A DNA stretch of 64,000 nucleotides, from contig CAVXVA010000008.1 in assembly GCA_963765075.1 (NCBI GenBank), positions 949,748 through 1,013,747 on the forward strand, read 5' to 3'. The translations under genes and the position numbers were made by a program. The stretch comes from JAENVU01 sp963765075. GTDB taxonomy: Bacteria > Actinomycetota > Acidimicrobiia > IMCC26256 > JAENVU01. The notes under the pieces are model-generated. The model did not search any database. It was given only the letters and a program-made list of their open reading frames with translations, and had not been told where the DNA came from. Shown here in pieces: positions 55,084-63,771 of this stretch. The number at the start of each line of letters is the position of its first letter. Positions within the stretch are counted from its first letter, which is position 1.

Positions 55084-55812
55084 ATGATCGACACTGGGGA
55101 GAATCCGCGATCGGCGGCATCGGTCCCGGTCGCTTCCGGGAGCATCGCTGGGTGGGCCGAAGTCAGCGCTGGCAACAGTCACACCTGTGCCCGGCGCAAC
55201 GACAGCTCGCTGTGGTGTTGGGGCGACAACTCCTATGGGCAAGTCGGTGACGGAAGTACCACCGACCGAGTGGTTCCAGTACGCACCGGGACCAGGAGTG
55301 ACTGGTCCCATGTGAGTGCGGGCTACACCCACACATGCGGTATCCGTACTAACGGAACGCTGTGGTGTTGGGGCGACAATTCCTTCGGCCAGCTCGGAAT
55401 TGGCATCTTCTTAGGGCAGGCGAGCCCAGTTCAAGTCGGCACCGCGAACACCTGGAGAGACGTCAGCGTGGGAGTTCACAGCACTTGCGCACTTCAGCAC
55501 GGCGGTGCGCTCTTCTGCTGGGGAGATAACAACATCGGACAAGTTGGCGACGGAACGACTGGTGTTGCGAAGCGGACGCCCACGCGGATTGGTCCGGCCA
55601 TCATCTGGGACGACGTCGATGTCGGGCATAGCTTCGCCTGCGCCGCCGATGTCAATCGAACGCTTTACTGCTGGGGCAGCAACGAGGCAGGACGGCTCGC
55701 CAACGGCACCACCGTCCACTCGGCGACCCCGACACCAGTTGCTACCGCAGCTCACTGGTCCCTGTTCGCCGCTGGAGACGACCACGTGCTCGGCGTGGTC
55801 GGCTCACCTTGA
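55084..55812 (+). CDS. RCC1-repeat protein, probably 5'-truncated by IS21
   Basis: 242 residues made of four to five RCC1-type beta-propeller repeats, each with a core such as HTCARRNDSSLWCWGDNSYGQ or TCGIRTNGTLWCWGDNSFGQLG. RCC1 propellers normally need seven repeats, so only part of a propeller is here. The first codon lies one base after the IS21 right end and there is no signal peptide or ribosome-binding site, so the 5' portion was probably lost. Each repeat has two Cys, suggesting an exported, disulfide-stabilised protein. Confidence 0.7.
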   Translation: MIDTGENPRSAASVPVASGSIAGWAEVSAGNSHTCARRNDSSLWCWGDNSYGQVGDGSTTDRVVPVRTGTRSDWSHVSAGYTHTCGIRTNGTLWCWGDNSFGQLGIGIFLGQASPVQVGTANTWRDVSVGVHSTCALQHGGALFCWGDNNIGQVGDGTTGVAKRTPTRIGPAIIWDDVDVGHSFACAADVNRTLYCWGSNEAGRLANGTTVHSATPTPVATAAHWSLFAAGDDHVLGVVGSP

Positions 55813-55832
55813 GGGCCTAGTCTGAGTGGCGA

Positions 55833-55906
55833 GGGGACGTAGCTCAGTTGGCTAGAGCACCTGCTTTGCAAGCAGGAAGTCGTGGGTTCGAGTCCCATCG
55901 TCTCCA
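55833..55906 (+). tRNA. tRNA-Ala (anticodon TGC)
   Basis: Cloverleaf can be folded by eye: acceptor GGGGACG/CGTCTCC, D-loop AGCTCAGTTGGCTAGAGC, anticodon stem CCTGC/GCAGG with loop TTTGCAA (anticodon TGC at 55867-55869), T-arm GTGGGTTCGAGTCCCAT. The 3' CCA is not encoded. The gene is the integration site of the island that follows. Confidence 0.96.
55865..55888 (+). other. attL core (24 bases seen) within tRNA-Ala
   Basis: The 24 bases from the first anticodon-loop base onward are identical to 63977-64000. The true core probably continues to the tRNA 3' end; the window stops before that can be seen. The resident tRNA gene remains intact. Confidence 0.85.
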
Positions 55907-56101
55907 CCGAAAAAGTCCTGGTCAGAGCGCTGCTGTGCGCTCCACCCGACTTTCCCGGCGGCCGTCGTGCCATCCGCGTGCCACTTCCGTGTCACGGGGT
56001 GCGAGGGTAGTCGGCCGACCTCGGGAACGGCCTTGCCGGGCAACTTGTCCCCCGCGTGGAGACTGATCCGCATACGCTGCGTCGACTTCCGGAGGGCGGG
56101 T

Positions 56102-57286
56102 ATGACGGAAAATGCTTTCTCCGCTGCGGCGTCGGCGCTTGGTTACGCGTACCAGTTCAGGTACTCACTAGTTCTTGCGCTTGGACGGCTCTCGGACTTG
56201 GGCTGGGCTGTGGCATTGGAAGCCGCAGACGACATCGAAGTGACGGGGGTGTCAGACGTCGAGCTTGTGCAGTTGAAGCACCGTGCGCCCGCGTCAGTGT
56301 TGACAGATGCAAGCCCGGATCTCTGGAAGTCTCTCCGCATCTGGTCCGAAGGCATCTCGTCCGGCCGGCTCGACGTCGCAAACACCCGTCTGCTTCTCGT
56401 GACGACTGGGAGCATCGCACCGGATGGCGTGGCGGCTTCGCTGAGCGACGACGCCGGTAGCCGAAACGTCGTGCACACGGTTGCGGAACTTCGAGCAGTC
56501 GCAGCGACCTCTACAAGCACGGCGAACGCTGCCGCGTACGCGGCGTTCGGAATTCTTTCGGAGGATGAGCAGTACCGACTCCTCGACTCGGTCGCGATTC
56601 TTTCTGGCCAGGCCAATATCGGGGCGCTCGACGAAGAGCTTCGTGCGATCTGCGTGCACGCCGTCCGACGCGAGCACCTTGGTCCCTTTTTGGAGCGGCT
56701 TGAAGGTTGGTGGTTTCGCCGATGTCTCCAGCAGCTTGCCCAGCCAGGCGGCAACGCAATCCTTGCTGAAGAGATCGACGGGTTCTTTGTCGACCTGCGG
56801 GAGCGGTTTCGGTCGACGAACCTGCCGATTGACTCGGATGTTGAGTTCTTGGAAGCCCAGTCTCGAGATTTCCAACAGCGGACGTTCGTTCACCAGTTGG
56901 AGATAGCTGGGATCGGCGAGGCGCGGGTTGACTTCGCGATCCGGGACTATCTCAGAGCGTTTACGCAGCGGTCTAGGTGGAGCCGCGATGGTCTACTGCT
57001 GGTGGGCGAACTTGACCGGTACGAGCGGCGTCTTGTGGACGAGTGGAGCCGGACGTTCGAACGGATGCGGGACGAACTCGGGACGGATGCTGCCGATGAC
57101 GAACAGATGCACGCGGCCCAGCAAATCTATGGCTGGATCGAGTCGGCGGACATCTCGATCCGTCCTGAGTGCAATGAGCCCTTCGTAGTGCGCGGCTCGT
57201 TTCAAATGCTCTCCGATGACCAGCGCGTCGGATGGCACCCGGACTTTGCAGCGCGTCTGATAGCTCTTCTAGAGCCGACCTCATGA
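56102..57286 (+). CDS. ABC-3C system effector with nuclease-like N-terminal domain
   Basis: 394 residues. The N-terminus FSAAASALGYAYQFRYSLVLALGRL, then VALEAADDIEV and VELVQLKHRAPASV, reproduces the GxxYQ...E..DD..(Q)xK pattern of the Cap4/DUF4297-like restriction-endonuclease fold. The rest (from about residue 100) is helical with a conserved-looking FVHQLEIAGIGEARVDFAIRDYLRAF block, as in the C-terminal domain shared by ABC-three-component effectors. GGAGGG before the ATG at 56102 sets the start. The stop overlaps the next gene by ATGA. Probable job: DNA cleavage when the ATPase partner is triggered. Confidence 0.75.
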   Translation: MTENAFSAAASALGYAYQFRYSLVLALGRLSDLGWAVALEAADDIEVTGVSDVELVQLKHRAPASVLTDASPDLWKSLRIWSEGISSGRLDVANTRLLLVTTGSIAPDGVAASLSDDAGSRNVVHTVAELRAVAATSTSTANAAAYAAFGILSEDEQYRLLDSVAILSGQANIGALDEELRAICVHAVRREHLGPFLERLEGWWFRRCLQQLAQPGGNAILAEEIDGFFVDLRERFRSTNLPIDSDVEFLEAQSRDFQQRTFVHQLEIAGIGEARVDFAIRDYLRAFTQRSRWSRDGLLLVGELDRYERRLVDEWSRTFERMRDELGTDAADDEQMHAAQQIYGWIESADISIRPECNEPFVVRGSFQMLSDDQRVGWHPDFAARLIALLEPTS

Positions 57287-57777
57287 GAGTGCCGTGGTCA
57301 ACTCTCCCACGCGAGGACGCCGCGCTGTTTAATCCAGGATTCGTTTCAGTTCTCCTTGCCCGTTCGGCGATCGGTCACTCACAAGAGGTGGCCAGGCCTA
57401 TCCCGATACCGATCGCCTTCGTAGCGGTCTCGGTGGCGCTCCATCGCTGGTCGCGCGAATCGTTGCCGAACTCGATACGAACGAACTTCGTTCGTTGGTT
57501 GGACGAGCATCCCGACGCGACGACGACCCTTCCAATTCGTGCCGCCGCCTTCGCTCCGGTCGCGAGCGAGGGCTTGCTCTTTGGTCTGGCTCACGGTCTA
57601 TTCGAGATCACAAACGGAGCGACGATCGCCGTTCCAGCTCACGCGAGCTTGGGGGGCATGACGCGGGGAACTGCCGAGACCCAGGCGACACAGCGTGCGG
57701 CGGTGTTCCTCGGTCGGTGGCTCGGCAAGGCTGGGTCTCCGGCGACCGTCTTGTCTCTTCTCGGAGTGCGTCCGTGA
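57283..57777 (+). CDS. ABC-3C system middle component
   Basis: 164 residues, soluble. The N-terminus PWSTLPREDAALFNPGFVSVLLARSAIGH followed by PIPIPIAFVAVSVALHRWSRESLP resembles the small 'three-component ABC system, middle component' proteins that always lie between effector and ATPase. It is overlapped on both sides (ATGA with the effector, GTGA with the ATPase), so all three are made in fixed ratio. The exact function in the family is unknown; it likely bridges the other two proteins. Confidence 0.72.
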   Translation: MRVPWSTLPREDAALFNPGFVSVLLARSAIGHSQEVARPIPIPIAFVAVSVALHRWSRESLPNSIRTNFVRWLDEHPDATTTLPIRAAAFAPVASEGLLFGLAHGLFEITNGATIAVPAHASLGGMTRGTAETQATQRAAVFLGRWLGKAGSPATVLSLLGVRP

Positions 57778-59714
57778 GCTTTCAGCTGCGTTCCATTCTT
57801 CTGTACAGGAACGATGGCGCGGCGCGACGGTTGGACTTTCGTGTTGGCGGGCTCAGCATCATTACCGGCGCCTCTAAGACCGGAAAGAGTTCGATTATCG
57901 ACATCGTCGACTACTGCCTGGCGAGTCGCAGCTTCCGGGTCGCGGCCGGCGTTATCCGCGATTCGGTTGCGGTGTATGCGCTGGTGCTTGATGTCCAGGG
58001 TCAAACGGTGGTTGTGGCACGACCGGCACCACCAGGTCGGCAGGCCACAACGACGGCGATGCACCTGAGTGTGGGCGACTTCGGCGATCGGCTGCCGTCG
58101 GTTGAGGAATTGGCCGTGAATACCGAAGTCAACTCCGTGCGTTCGGTGCTGTCTGAGATGACGGGCATCGAGGCGAATCTGTTCGAGCCCGAGACCGGAT
58201 CGCGACCGCCGTTGAGTGCGAACGTCCGACACTCGCTCTTCTTCACTTTCCAGGGACAGGGCGAAATTGCCAACCCGAACATCCTCTTCCACTCGCAATC
58301 TGAGGAGTTCGTCCCCCAAGCGATCCGAGATGTCTTGCCGTATTTCCTGGGCGCGAGCGATCGAGAGGATGTGATCAAACGCCAGCGCCTGCGCACGCTC
58401 CGTCGCGAGTTGGCCGCGCTTCGACGCGACCAGAGCGAGCAGGATTCGGTGGTTCTCACGTCGGGCACGGCCCACGCGATGCTCCGCGAGGCGCAGCAGG
58501 TTGGACTCCTGGACTCGGACATAGCTCTCCCGCAGGCGCATGACGATGCGCTCGCAGTGCTCGCCGAGGTCTTGACCCGACGGGACTACGGCGAAGCGCC
58601 GGATTCTGAAGGCGGCGATCGGCTTGATGCGCTGCTCGAGGAACACGGTCGCATCCGTAGGGAGTTTGGCGAGCAACGTGCAGAGATCCGCCTTCTGGAC
58701 CAGATTGTCAGCGAACGTTCCGGCTTCGCCGACGAGGGAGACGAACAGGTCGCACGACTTGCGTCGCTGGACCTGCTACCACCAACGGATTCGGTCGAGG
58801 GATCGGTATGCCCGTTGTGCGAGTCGCACCTGGAAGATCACGTTCCGGCGGTGCATGACTTGCGGTCGGCGCTGCAGACGCTCAACGGTGAGATTGGTGC
58901 AATCAGAAGCGGCACACCTCGAGTGCTGGAGGTGAGAGCACGGCTCGAGCAAAAGGTTTCGGAACTCCAGGCGGACCTTCGCCGAAACCAGGTTGCTATC
59001 GAGGAACTTCAGGCCTCGGAGCAGACGCTGTCTGTGATCCGCGACGACGCTGTTCGCCGGTCCGCCGTGCGTGGTCGCATCGGCCTCTACGTCGATTCGG
59101 CGGGCCAAGTCGCCCGCCGAGCGGTCTCCGGACGGGTCGAGGAACTCCAAAGAGAAGTCTCAACGCTTGAGGAGCAACTCGACCGAGCGGTCTTTCAGGA
59201 GAACCTGGAAAGCGTGATGTCGAGAGTCAACCGCCGAATTTCAGAGATCGCCGTCGAGCTCGAGCTTGAGCATTCCGAATCGCCTGTCCGTTTGGACGTG
59301 CGACGGCTGACGGTCGTGGCCGACACCGCGGGCGGCCAGGTTCCGTTGAACGAGATGGGAAGCGGCGAGAACTGGTTGGGGTACCACATAGCGGCCATGC
59401 TCGCGCTTCATGACTGGTTCATAGAGGCGGATCGGCCACTGCCACGCTTCTTGATCCTCGATCAGCCGTCTCAGGTCTACTTCCCACCGGATAGTGCTGG
59501 TGACGAGGAACTCCCCAGCTCCGATGAGGACAGGCGTGCCCTGGCGAGAGTCATGGGCCAACTCCGCGATGCTGTCGAACGGCACGCGGGCCGCCTGCAG
59601 GTGATTCTCATGGATCACGCAGATATTCAGGAGCCTTGGTTCCAGGAATCCGTGGTCGAGCGTTGGCGCGACGGCGAAGCCCTGATCCCGCGTGAATGGA
59701 TTGAGAACGGATAA
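57774..59714 (+). CDS. ABC-3C system ATPase (DUF3732-like, SMC/Rad50-type)
   Basis: 646 residues. Walker A ITGASKTGKSS (about 30-40), long coiled coils with a CPLC hook at 346-349 like the Rad50 zinc hook, an ABC signature-like MGSGENWLGYHIA (528-540), Walker B FLILDQPSQVYFP (559-571), where Gln follows the Asp instead of Glu as in DUF3732 proteins, and an H-loop-like LMDHAD near residue 625. GTG start at 57774 overlaps the middle-component stop. Expected to sense altered DNA or phage structures and license the effector. Confidence 0.85.
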   Translation: MSFQLRSILLYRNDGAARRLDFRVGGLSIITGASKTGKSSIIDIVDYCLASRSFRVAAGVIRDSVAVYALVLDVQGQTVVVARPAPPGRQATTTAMHLSVGDFGDRLPSVEELAVNTEVNSVRSVLSEMTGIEANLFEPETGSRPPLSANVRHSLFFTFQGQGEIANPNILFHSQSEEFVPQAIRDVLPYFLGASDREDVIKRQRLRTLRRELAALRRDQSEQDSVVLTSGTAHAMLREAQQVGLLDSDIALPQAHDDALAVLAEVLTRRDYGEAPDSEGGDRLDALLEEHGRIRREFGEQRAEIRLLDQIVSERSGFADEGDEQVARLASLDLLPPTDSVEGSVCPLCESHLEDHVPAVHDLRSALQTLNGEIGAIRSGTPRVLEVRARLEQKVSELQADLRRNQVAIEELQASEQTLSVIRDDAVRRSAVRGRIGLYVDSAGQVARRAVSGRVEELQREVSTLEEQLDRAVFQENLESVMSRVNRRISEIAVELELEHSESPVRLDVRRLTVVADTAGGQVPLNEMGSGENWLGYHIAAMLALHDWFIEADRPLPRFLILDQPSQVYFPPDSAGDEELPSSDEDRRALARVMGQLRDAVERHAGRLQVILMDHADIQEPWFQESVVERWRDGEALIPREWIENG

Positions 59715-59741
59715 CGGACCTTGGGCCGAGGCGGCGACTGC

Positions 59742-60914
59742 TCAGAACTCCACGAGATAGCGCGGCTGGAACACGTCGCGTGTCACAGATACGCCCGCGA
59801 TCCGATCGATCCGGTATGAACGCAACTGAGTGCGGTCGTTGACGACGAAGAGCACGATGTTGCCATCGCGAGTTCGACGCAGGGAGTAGGGCTCGACGAC
59901 ACGTGTGCCTTGGCGTCCGCGTTCGGCTCGGTAGTCGATCTCGACTTTGAGTCGGTTCGCACCCGCGAAGCGAATCAGCTCGAGTGGCGCACCGGTGCGC
60001 CAGGTCGTCATCGATCGAGGCGCTCGCCAATCGGCGTCGAGTGCGCCGAGCTCGGCCCGCGGAAGTGTTGGCAAGGCCGCGCGCTCGTTGAGCCAGTCGA
60101 ACACTTCGTCGAGGGCATCCCAGAATTGCGAGAACGGTGGGAGGGCCGGCAACTGGTGGGCGAGCATGTTGCCCCACTCGGCCTCGATCTCGGAGCGGAA
60201 GGGCGACGCGTGGACGCTCGCGAGGTCGGGGACTGCGATCCCGGCGTGTGAGCATTTCTGGCCGAGGACGGACGCCACCTCGGTTGCACGACCCAGGAGA
60301 TCAGGGTGTCGGTACACGTGCACGATGTCATATAGATCGCGCGGGCGGCATCGTTCGACCAGGGCCCGGAGCTTCTCGGCGAGGAGCTCAACGATCGTGT
60401 AGCAAGCGATCGTCGTTGTTTCGGCTAAGGCATCGGAATACGGATGGAGGATGGGCCGCATGGCCGGGGGTTCGACCAGCACTTCGTCGCTCGTCAAGTC
60501 CACCTTGATCTTCGGCAAGCTCTGCGGATTGGTCGGTCCCCGGTAGGCGAGGCGTCCGAGGACCGTCGCGTTGCCTCGACGGTTCCGGCGTTGCACGAAG
60601 GAGCGGTCGTCGAGGCTCAGCTGAAGCCCCGCGTGGTCAGCGAGCCAGTCGGCGACCTCGGAGAAGATCGCAGCTATCTCTGCGGGATCGGTAAGCCCAT
60701 CGCCTGAGACCGTGAAGTCGAGATCCTCGGAGAACCGATACGTCTCGTAGTAGCACTTGCGCAGGCACGTCCCTCCTTTGAACACCCAAGAGCTGAGGGC
60801 TGGATTGGCGGCAATGCCGGTCAGTATCCAGCTGAGCGCCCAGTCCTTCTCGATGACGTCGCTTCGAAGCTGCCACTCGTCGCGCAGTGCGAACACTTCT
60901 CGGGTCGGAATCAT
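59742..60914 (-). CDS. abiEii: AbiEii-type nucleotidyltransferase toxin with C-terminal WYL-like region
   Basis: 390 residues. The nucleotidyltransferase core is near the N-terminus: VFKGGTCLRKCYYETYRFSEDLDFTV (GG...EDLDF motif), then KIKVDLTSDE and YTIVELLAEKLRALVERCRPRDLYDI, all typical of AbiEii/AbiGii toxins that block growth by modifying tRNA ends. The last 90 residues (RLKVEIDYRAERG, RVVEPYSLRRTRDGNIVLFVV, RSYRIDRIAGVSVT) look like a WYL ligand-sensing domain, unusual for AbiEii. The start overlaps the antitoxin stop by ATGA. Confidence 0.85.
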   Translation of the reverse strand: MIPTREVFALRDEWQLRSDVIEKDWALSWILTGIAANPALSSWVFKGGTCLRKCYYETYRFSEDLDFTVSGDGLTDPAEIAAIFSEVADWLADHAGLQLSLDDRSFVQRRNRRGNATVLGRLAYRGPTNPQSLPKIKVDLTSDEVLVEPPAMRPILHPYSDALAETTTIACYTIVELLAEKLRALVERCRPRDLYDIVHVYRHPDLLGRATEVASVLGQKCSHAGIAVPDLASVHASPFRSEIEAEWGNMLAHQLPALPPFSQFWDALDEVFDWLNERAALPTLPRAELGALDADWRAPRSMTTWRTGAPLELIRFAGANRLKVEIDYRAERGRQGTRVVEPYSLRRTRDGNIVLFVVNDRTQLRSYRIDRIAGVSVTRDVFQPRYLVEF

Positions 60915-61714
60915 GACGGCTCCAACTCGTCCATCTCAACATTGATCACGACTCGCCAACGACCGGAGCGTTTACCGCGCCGCGGTTGGGTCGGATCCAA
61001 GAGTGGGAACCCCGTCGACAGGTGTTCGCTGCAGGTGTTGAGCAACGCCTCGTCCGCACCGACTAGCTCGCCCAGATACCCGATCCGCTTGAAGACCGTA
61101 CGGTTGCCGAGTTTCTGGGCGTACTGCACGAGGAGTTTCGGGTCGTGTTCTAAGAGGAACGCGGCGAGCATCTCGGCACCGAGCCGGAGGCCGCCGGAGA
61201 GTCGAGGGTTGTCGAGCACATCGATCACTGTTCGTGCGGGGTCCGCGAGCCGGAAGGAGCGTTCCTCGCGCCACTCTTGTCGCATGCCCCAACCCAGTGA
61301 CTCCAGGCTTGTGTGCGCTAGGAGGAACTCATTTCCAAGAAGTACCTCGTGGGATGCGCGCACGCGTTGGGTGGTCTTGAGGACCGTGGTGCGGAATACC
61401 TGCTCGGTCAGACCCCAATGGTTCGCGGATGTCCAGCCCGTCACGTAACACGGGTGCCACACCGCGTCGGCCAGAAGGATTGGATCTGTGCCCCACGATT
61501 CGGGGTGCTCGGCGTCGACCGGTACCGGGATGTAGAGCCCGCGGCGCGCTCGTCGGAGCCACCCTTGCTCCGACCAGCGAGCTAGTTGGCGCGCTGCGGA
61601 ATGTCTGTCGAGGGACAGAACCTGGGCTGCATCCGAAACCGTCACGAACCGCTGCCCTCGGCTCGTGAGCCGGGCGAGGTCCGCCCTCGCTCTCGCTGAG
61701 ATTCCTGATGCCAT
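60911..61714 (-). CDS. abiEi: AbiEi-type antitoxin/transcriptional repressor
   Basis: 267 residues. The N-terminal winged helix (FVTVSDAAQVLSLDRHSAARQLARWSEQGWLRRARRGLYIPVP) is the AbiEi DNA-binding domain. The C-terminal antitoxin domain begins WHPCYVTGWTSANHWGLTEQ and includes ARTVIDVLDNPRLSGGL. In type IV systems AbiEi neutralises the toxin and represses the operon. A TAGCGT -10 element lies 7 bases upstream of the ATG, so a leaderless transcript is possible. Confidence 0.87.
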   Translation of the reverse strand: MASGISARARADLARLTSRGQRFVTVSDAAQVLSLDRHSAARQLARWSEQGWLRRARRGLYIPVPVDAEHPESWGTDPILLADAVWHPCYVTGWTSANHWGLTEQVFRTTVLKTTQRVRASHEVLLGNEFLLAHTSLESLGWGMRQEWREERSFRLADPARTVIDVLDNPRLSGGLRLGAEMLAAFLLEHDPKLLVQYAQKLGNRTVFKRIGYLGELVGADEALLNTCSEHLSTGFPLLDPTQPRRGKRSGRWRVVINVEMDELEPS

Positions 61715-61861
61715 GTCGACAACGCTACACCAGCAGTTCCCATCCCATGCGAATAGCAGGATCTCCTGTGTCGGCTCTCGATCACAGCGGCGTGGTCGAT
61801 GCGACTTCGCAGCAGTGAGCGGACCCCAAATGGCGTTCCAAGCAGCGATGGCAGGGAAGCC

Positions 61862-62986
61862 TCACAACGCCTTCATCCGAAGGCTGTTGACGGCAATCTC
61901 GTCGAGGAAGTCGGCAATCGACTCGTCTTGGCCCTCCATACGGTGTTGGTACCGAAGCGCGGCCGCCGCGGAGGCGTGGCCGAGGCGGTGCATGACGGCG
62001 CGCAGTGGTGCGCCGCTTGCCGCGGCGAGGGTGGCGTTGGTGTGTCGTAAGTCGTGGAAACGGAGGCGACCTTCGATACCGGCGTCACGACACCCCGGGA
62101 ACCACACGCGTGCGCGGAAGTTCTCGCGGCGCAACGGCCCACCGTCGGGCATCACGAAGACGAGACCGTCGATGCCGGGTTCGCTCCAGCGTGCGAGGTG
62201 GTCGACCATCACGTCGCAGATGAACGAGGGCAGCGCGACGGTGCGTGTGCCCGCCGCGGTCTTCGGCGGTCCCCAGACGAACACGCCGCCGACCTCGGTG
62301 CACTGCTCCACGACGCGCACGGTCTTGTGCAACGGGTCGAGATACCGACGACGCAACCCTGCAAGCTCACCCCAGCGCAGACCCGAGTACGCCGCGAGCA
62401 GGATCAACGCCTGCCAACGCGGCTCGACCGCCTGCGCGAGCGCAGTCACCTCATCGACGGTCGCGGCGCGCATCTCCGGTAACCGCTCCGTGCCAGCTCC
62501 CTTGATGCGGCAGGGGTTGCGAATGATGAGCCCGGCATCGAGCGCACACTCCATCACCATGCGGAGTTGCTTGTACGTCTTGGCGACGGTGTTTGCACCA
62601 CAACGAGGGTTCTGGTGCAGACGCGCGATCCAGACCTGAACGTCGAGCGTGGTGATGGATCCGATCGGTCGTTCACCGAACGTGGGAAGGATGTGCGCGT
62701 CGAGGGTGGAGCGGTAGACGTGCTTGGTGGTCTCGCGCAGATGCGCCTTGGTCGAGTACCAAGTCTCGGCGATCTCACCGAGCAACACCTCACCGCGCTG
62801 AGGGTCGTGCCACACCCCACGGGTGAGGTCGGCCTCGAGGATCGACAACCACTGTCCCGCGTCGCCCTTGGTCGCGAACGTCCGCTCTGCGTTGCGGTAC
62901 CGGTTCGTCTCCGGGTCTCGATACCGAACTTGGAACCGGCCCGAAGGCAGCTTGCGCACCGCGCCGAACCAACGCCGGCCACTCAT
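61862..62986 (-). CDS. Tyrosine recombinase/integrase of the tRNA-Ala island
   Basis: 374 residues, intact. Arm-type N-terminal domain (GAVRKLPSGRFQVRYRDPETN), SAM-like core-binding domain, and catalytic residues Arg in YSGLRWGELAGLRR, HxxR in RFHDLRHTNATLA, His in HRLGHASAAAALR and Tyr in RYQHRM. Start ATG at 62986 overlaps the upstream gene's stop by ATGA, so it is co-translated with that unknown protein. It should act on the att sites at 55865 and 63977. Confidence 0.93.
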   Translation of the reverse strand: MSGRRWFGAVRKLPSGRFQVRYRDPETNRYRNAERTFATKGDAGQWLSILEADLTRGVWHDPQRGEVLLGEIAETWYSTKAHLRETTKHVYRSTLDAHILPTFGERPIGSITTLDVQVWIARLHQNPRCGANTVAKTYKQLRMVMECALDAGLIIRNPCRIKGAGTERLPEMRAATVDEVTALAQAVEPRWQALILLAAYSGLRWGELAGLRRRYLDPLHKTVRVVEQCTEVGGVFVWGPPKTAAGTRTVALPSFICDVMVDHLARWSEPGIDGLVFVMPDGGPLRRENFRARVWFPGCRDAGIEGRLRFHDLRHTNATLAAASGAPLRAVMHRLGHASAAAALRYQHRMEGQDESIADFLDEIAVNSLRMKAL

Positions 62987-63771
62987 CGTGCGTCTCCGGT
63001 CGAACGCCACCCGAGGCGCACCGCCTCGGTCTCAACGACGAGGCCAACGAGGCGCGCGGTTGTTACGTGCGCGTCAACTGCGATGCCGCGGAACGCGGCC
63101 CACGATTCGTCGGGCACGGTAAGGCGCGCGAAGCGATGTTCTGATGTGCGGACAGACGAGTGTGGAGGGGGTACAGCGCTGTCGGTGAACTGCACCACGA
63201 GCTCACCCACTCGTCCGCCGACCCTCTCGCGTCGGCTGAGAGCGTCACGCTTGACGGTGTTCCACACGTTCGGATCGACGTCGATGTGAGCGGGTCGGTT
63301 CTGGGTTCTCCTCTCCTCGCGGTAGAGAGTGCCGTCGATGCGGAGCTTCTCGATCTCGACCTCGCGACGGAGTCGACCTTCACGCCGGGCCATTCGCCGT
63401 TCGAGGACTCCGGCTGCGTAGAGCGTGTTCCGATATTCCAGGACCGCATAGTCGAGTGCGGCGACAGCATCGAGGTTTTCCCGGAGTTGTCGTGTGCGCT
63501 CCGTCAGTTGTTCGACGTTGGTCCAATCGATCGGTTCGCTGTCGCGGAGCAGCGCTTGCGCGTCGGCCAGCCGATCGAACGCAGTCTCCGCGCTGTCGAT
63601 GAACGCGTTGCCTGTGCTTCGGTCGCTTCCGCTGGCGGAAGCGACAAGTCTGTGTGAAGAAATGACAGGGTCGGGAAAGTTGCGCGTGGAGCCGTCGTCA
63701 GACTCGGTACGCGAGCGGGAGGGTCCTCGGCGAGCGGAAGCGCTCTTGTCGTGCCGGTCGTCGTCGTGCAT
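62983..63771 (-). CDS. Hypothetical protein upstream of the island integrase
   Basis: 262 residues. A disordered, charged N-terminus (60 residues), then helical coiled-coil segments (AFDRLADAQALLRDSEP, LERRMARREGRLRREVEIEKLRI), then a C-terminal part (VDPNVWNTVKRDALSRR, VPDESWAAFRGIAVDAHVTTARLVG). It resembles no family I can name; the size and tight coupling to integrase suggest a directionality factor, replication or mobilisation accessory protein. First gene of its operon, reading inward from the right attachment site. Confidence 0.6.
   Translation of the reverse strand: MHDDDRHDKSASARRGPSRSRTESDDGSTRNFPDPVISSHRLVASASGSDRSTGNAFIDSAETAFDRLADAQALLRDSEPIDWTNVEQLTERTRQLRENLDAVAALDYAVLEYRNTLYAAGVLERRMARREGRLRREVEIEKLRIDGTLYREERRTQNRPAHIDVDPNVWNTVKRDALSRRERVGGRVGELVVQFTDSAVPPPHSSVRTSEHRFARLTVPDESWAAFRGIAVDAHVTTARLVGLVVETEAVRLGWRSTGDAR

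Noticed and set aside
51420..55092. IS21 target-site duplication (TGATCAC versus TGATCGAC)
   Set aside because: The two sequences do not both abut the element ends and differ in length, so I do not claim it.
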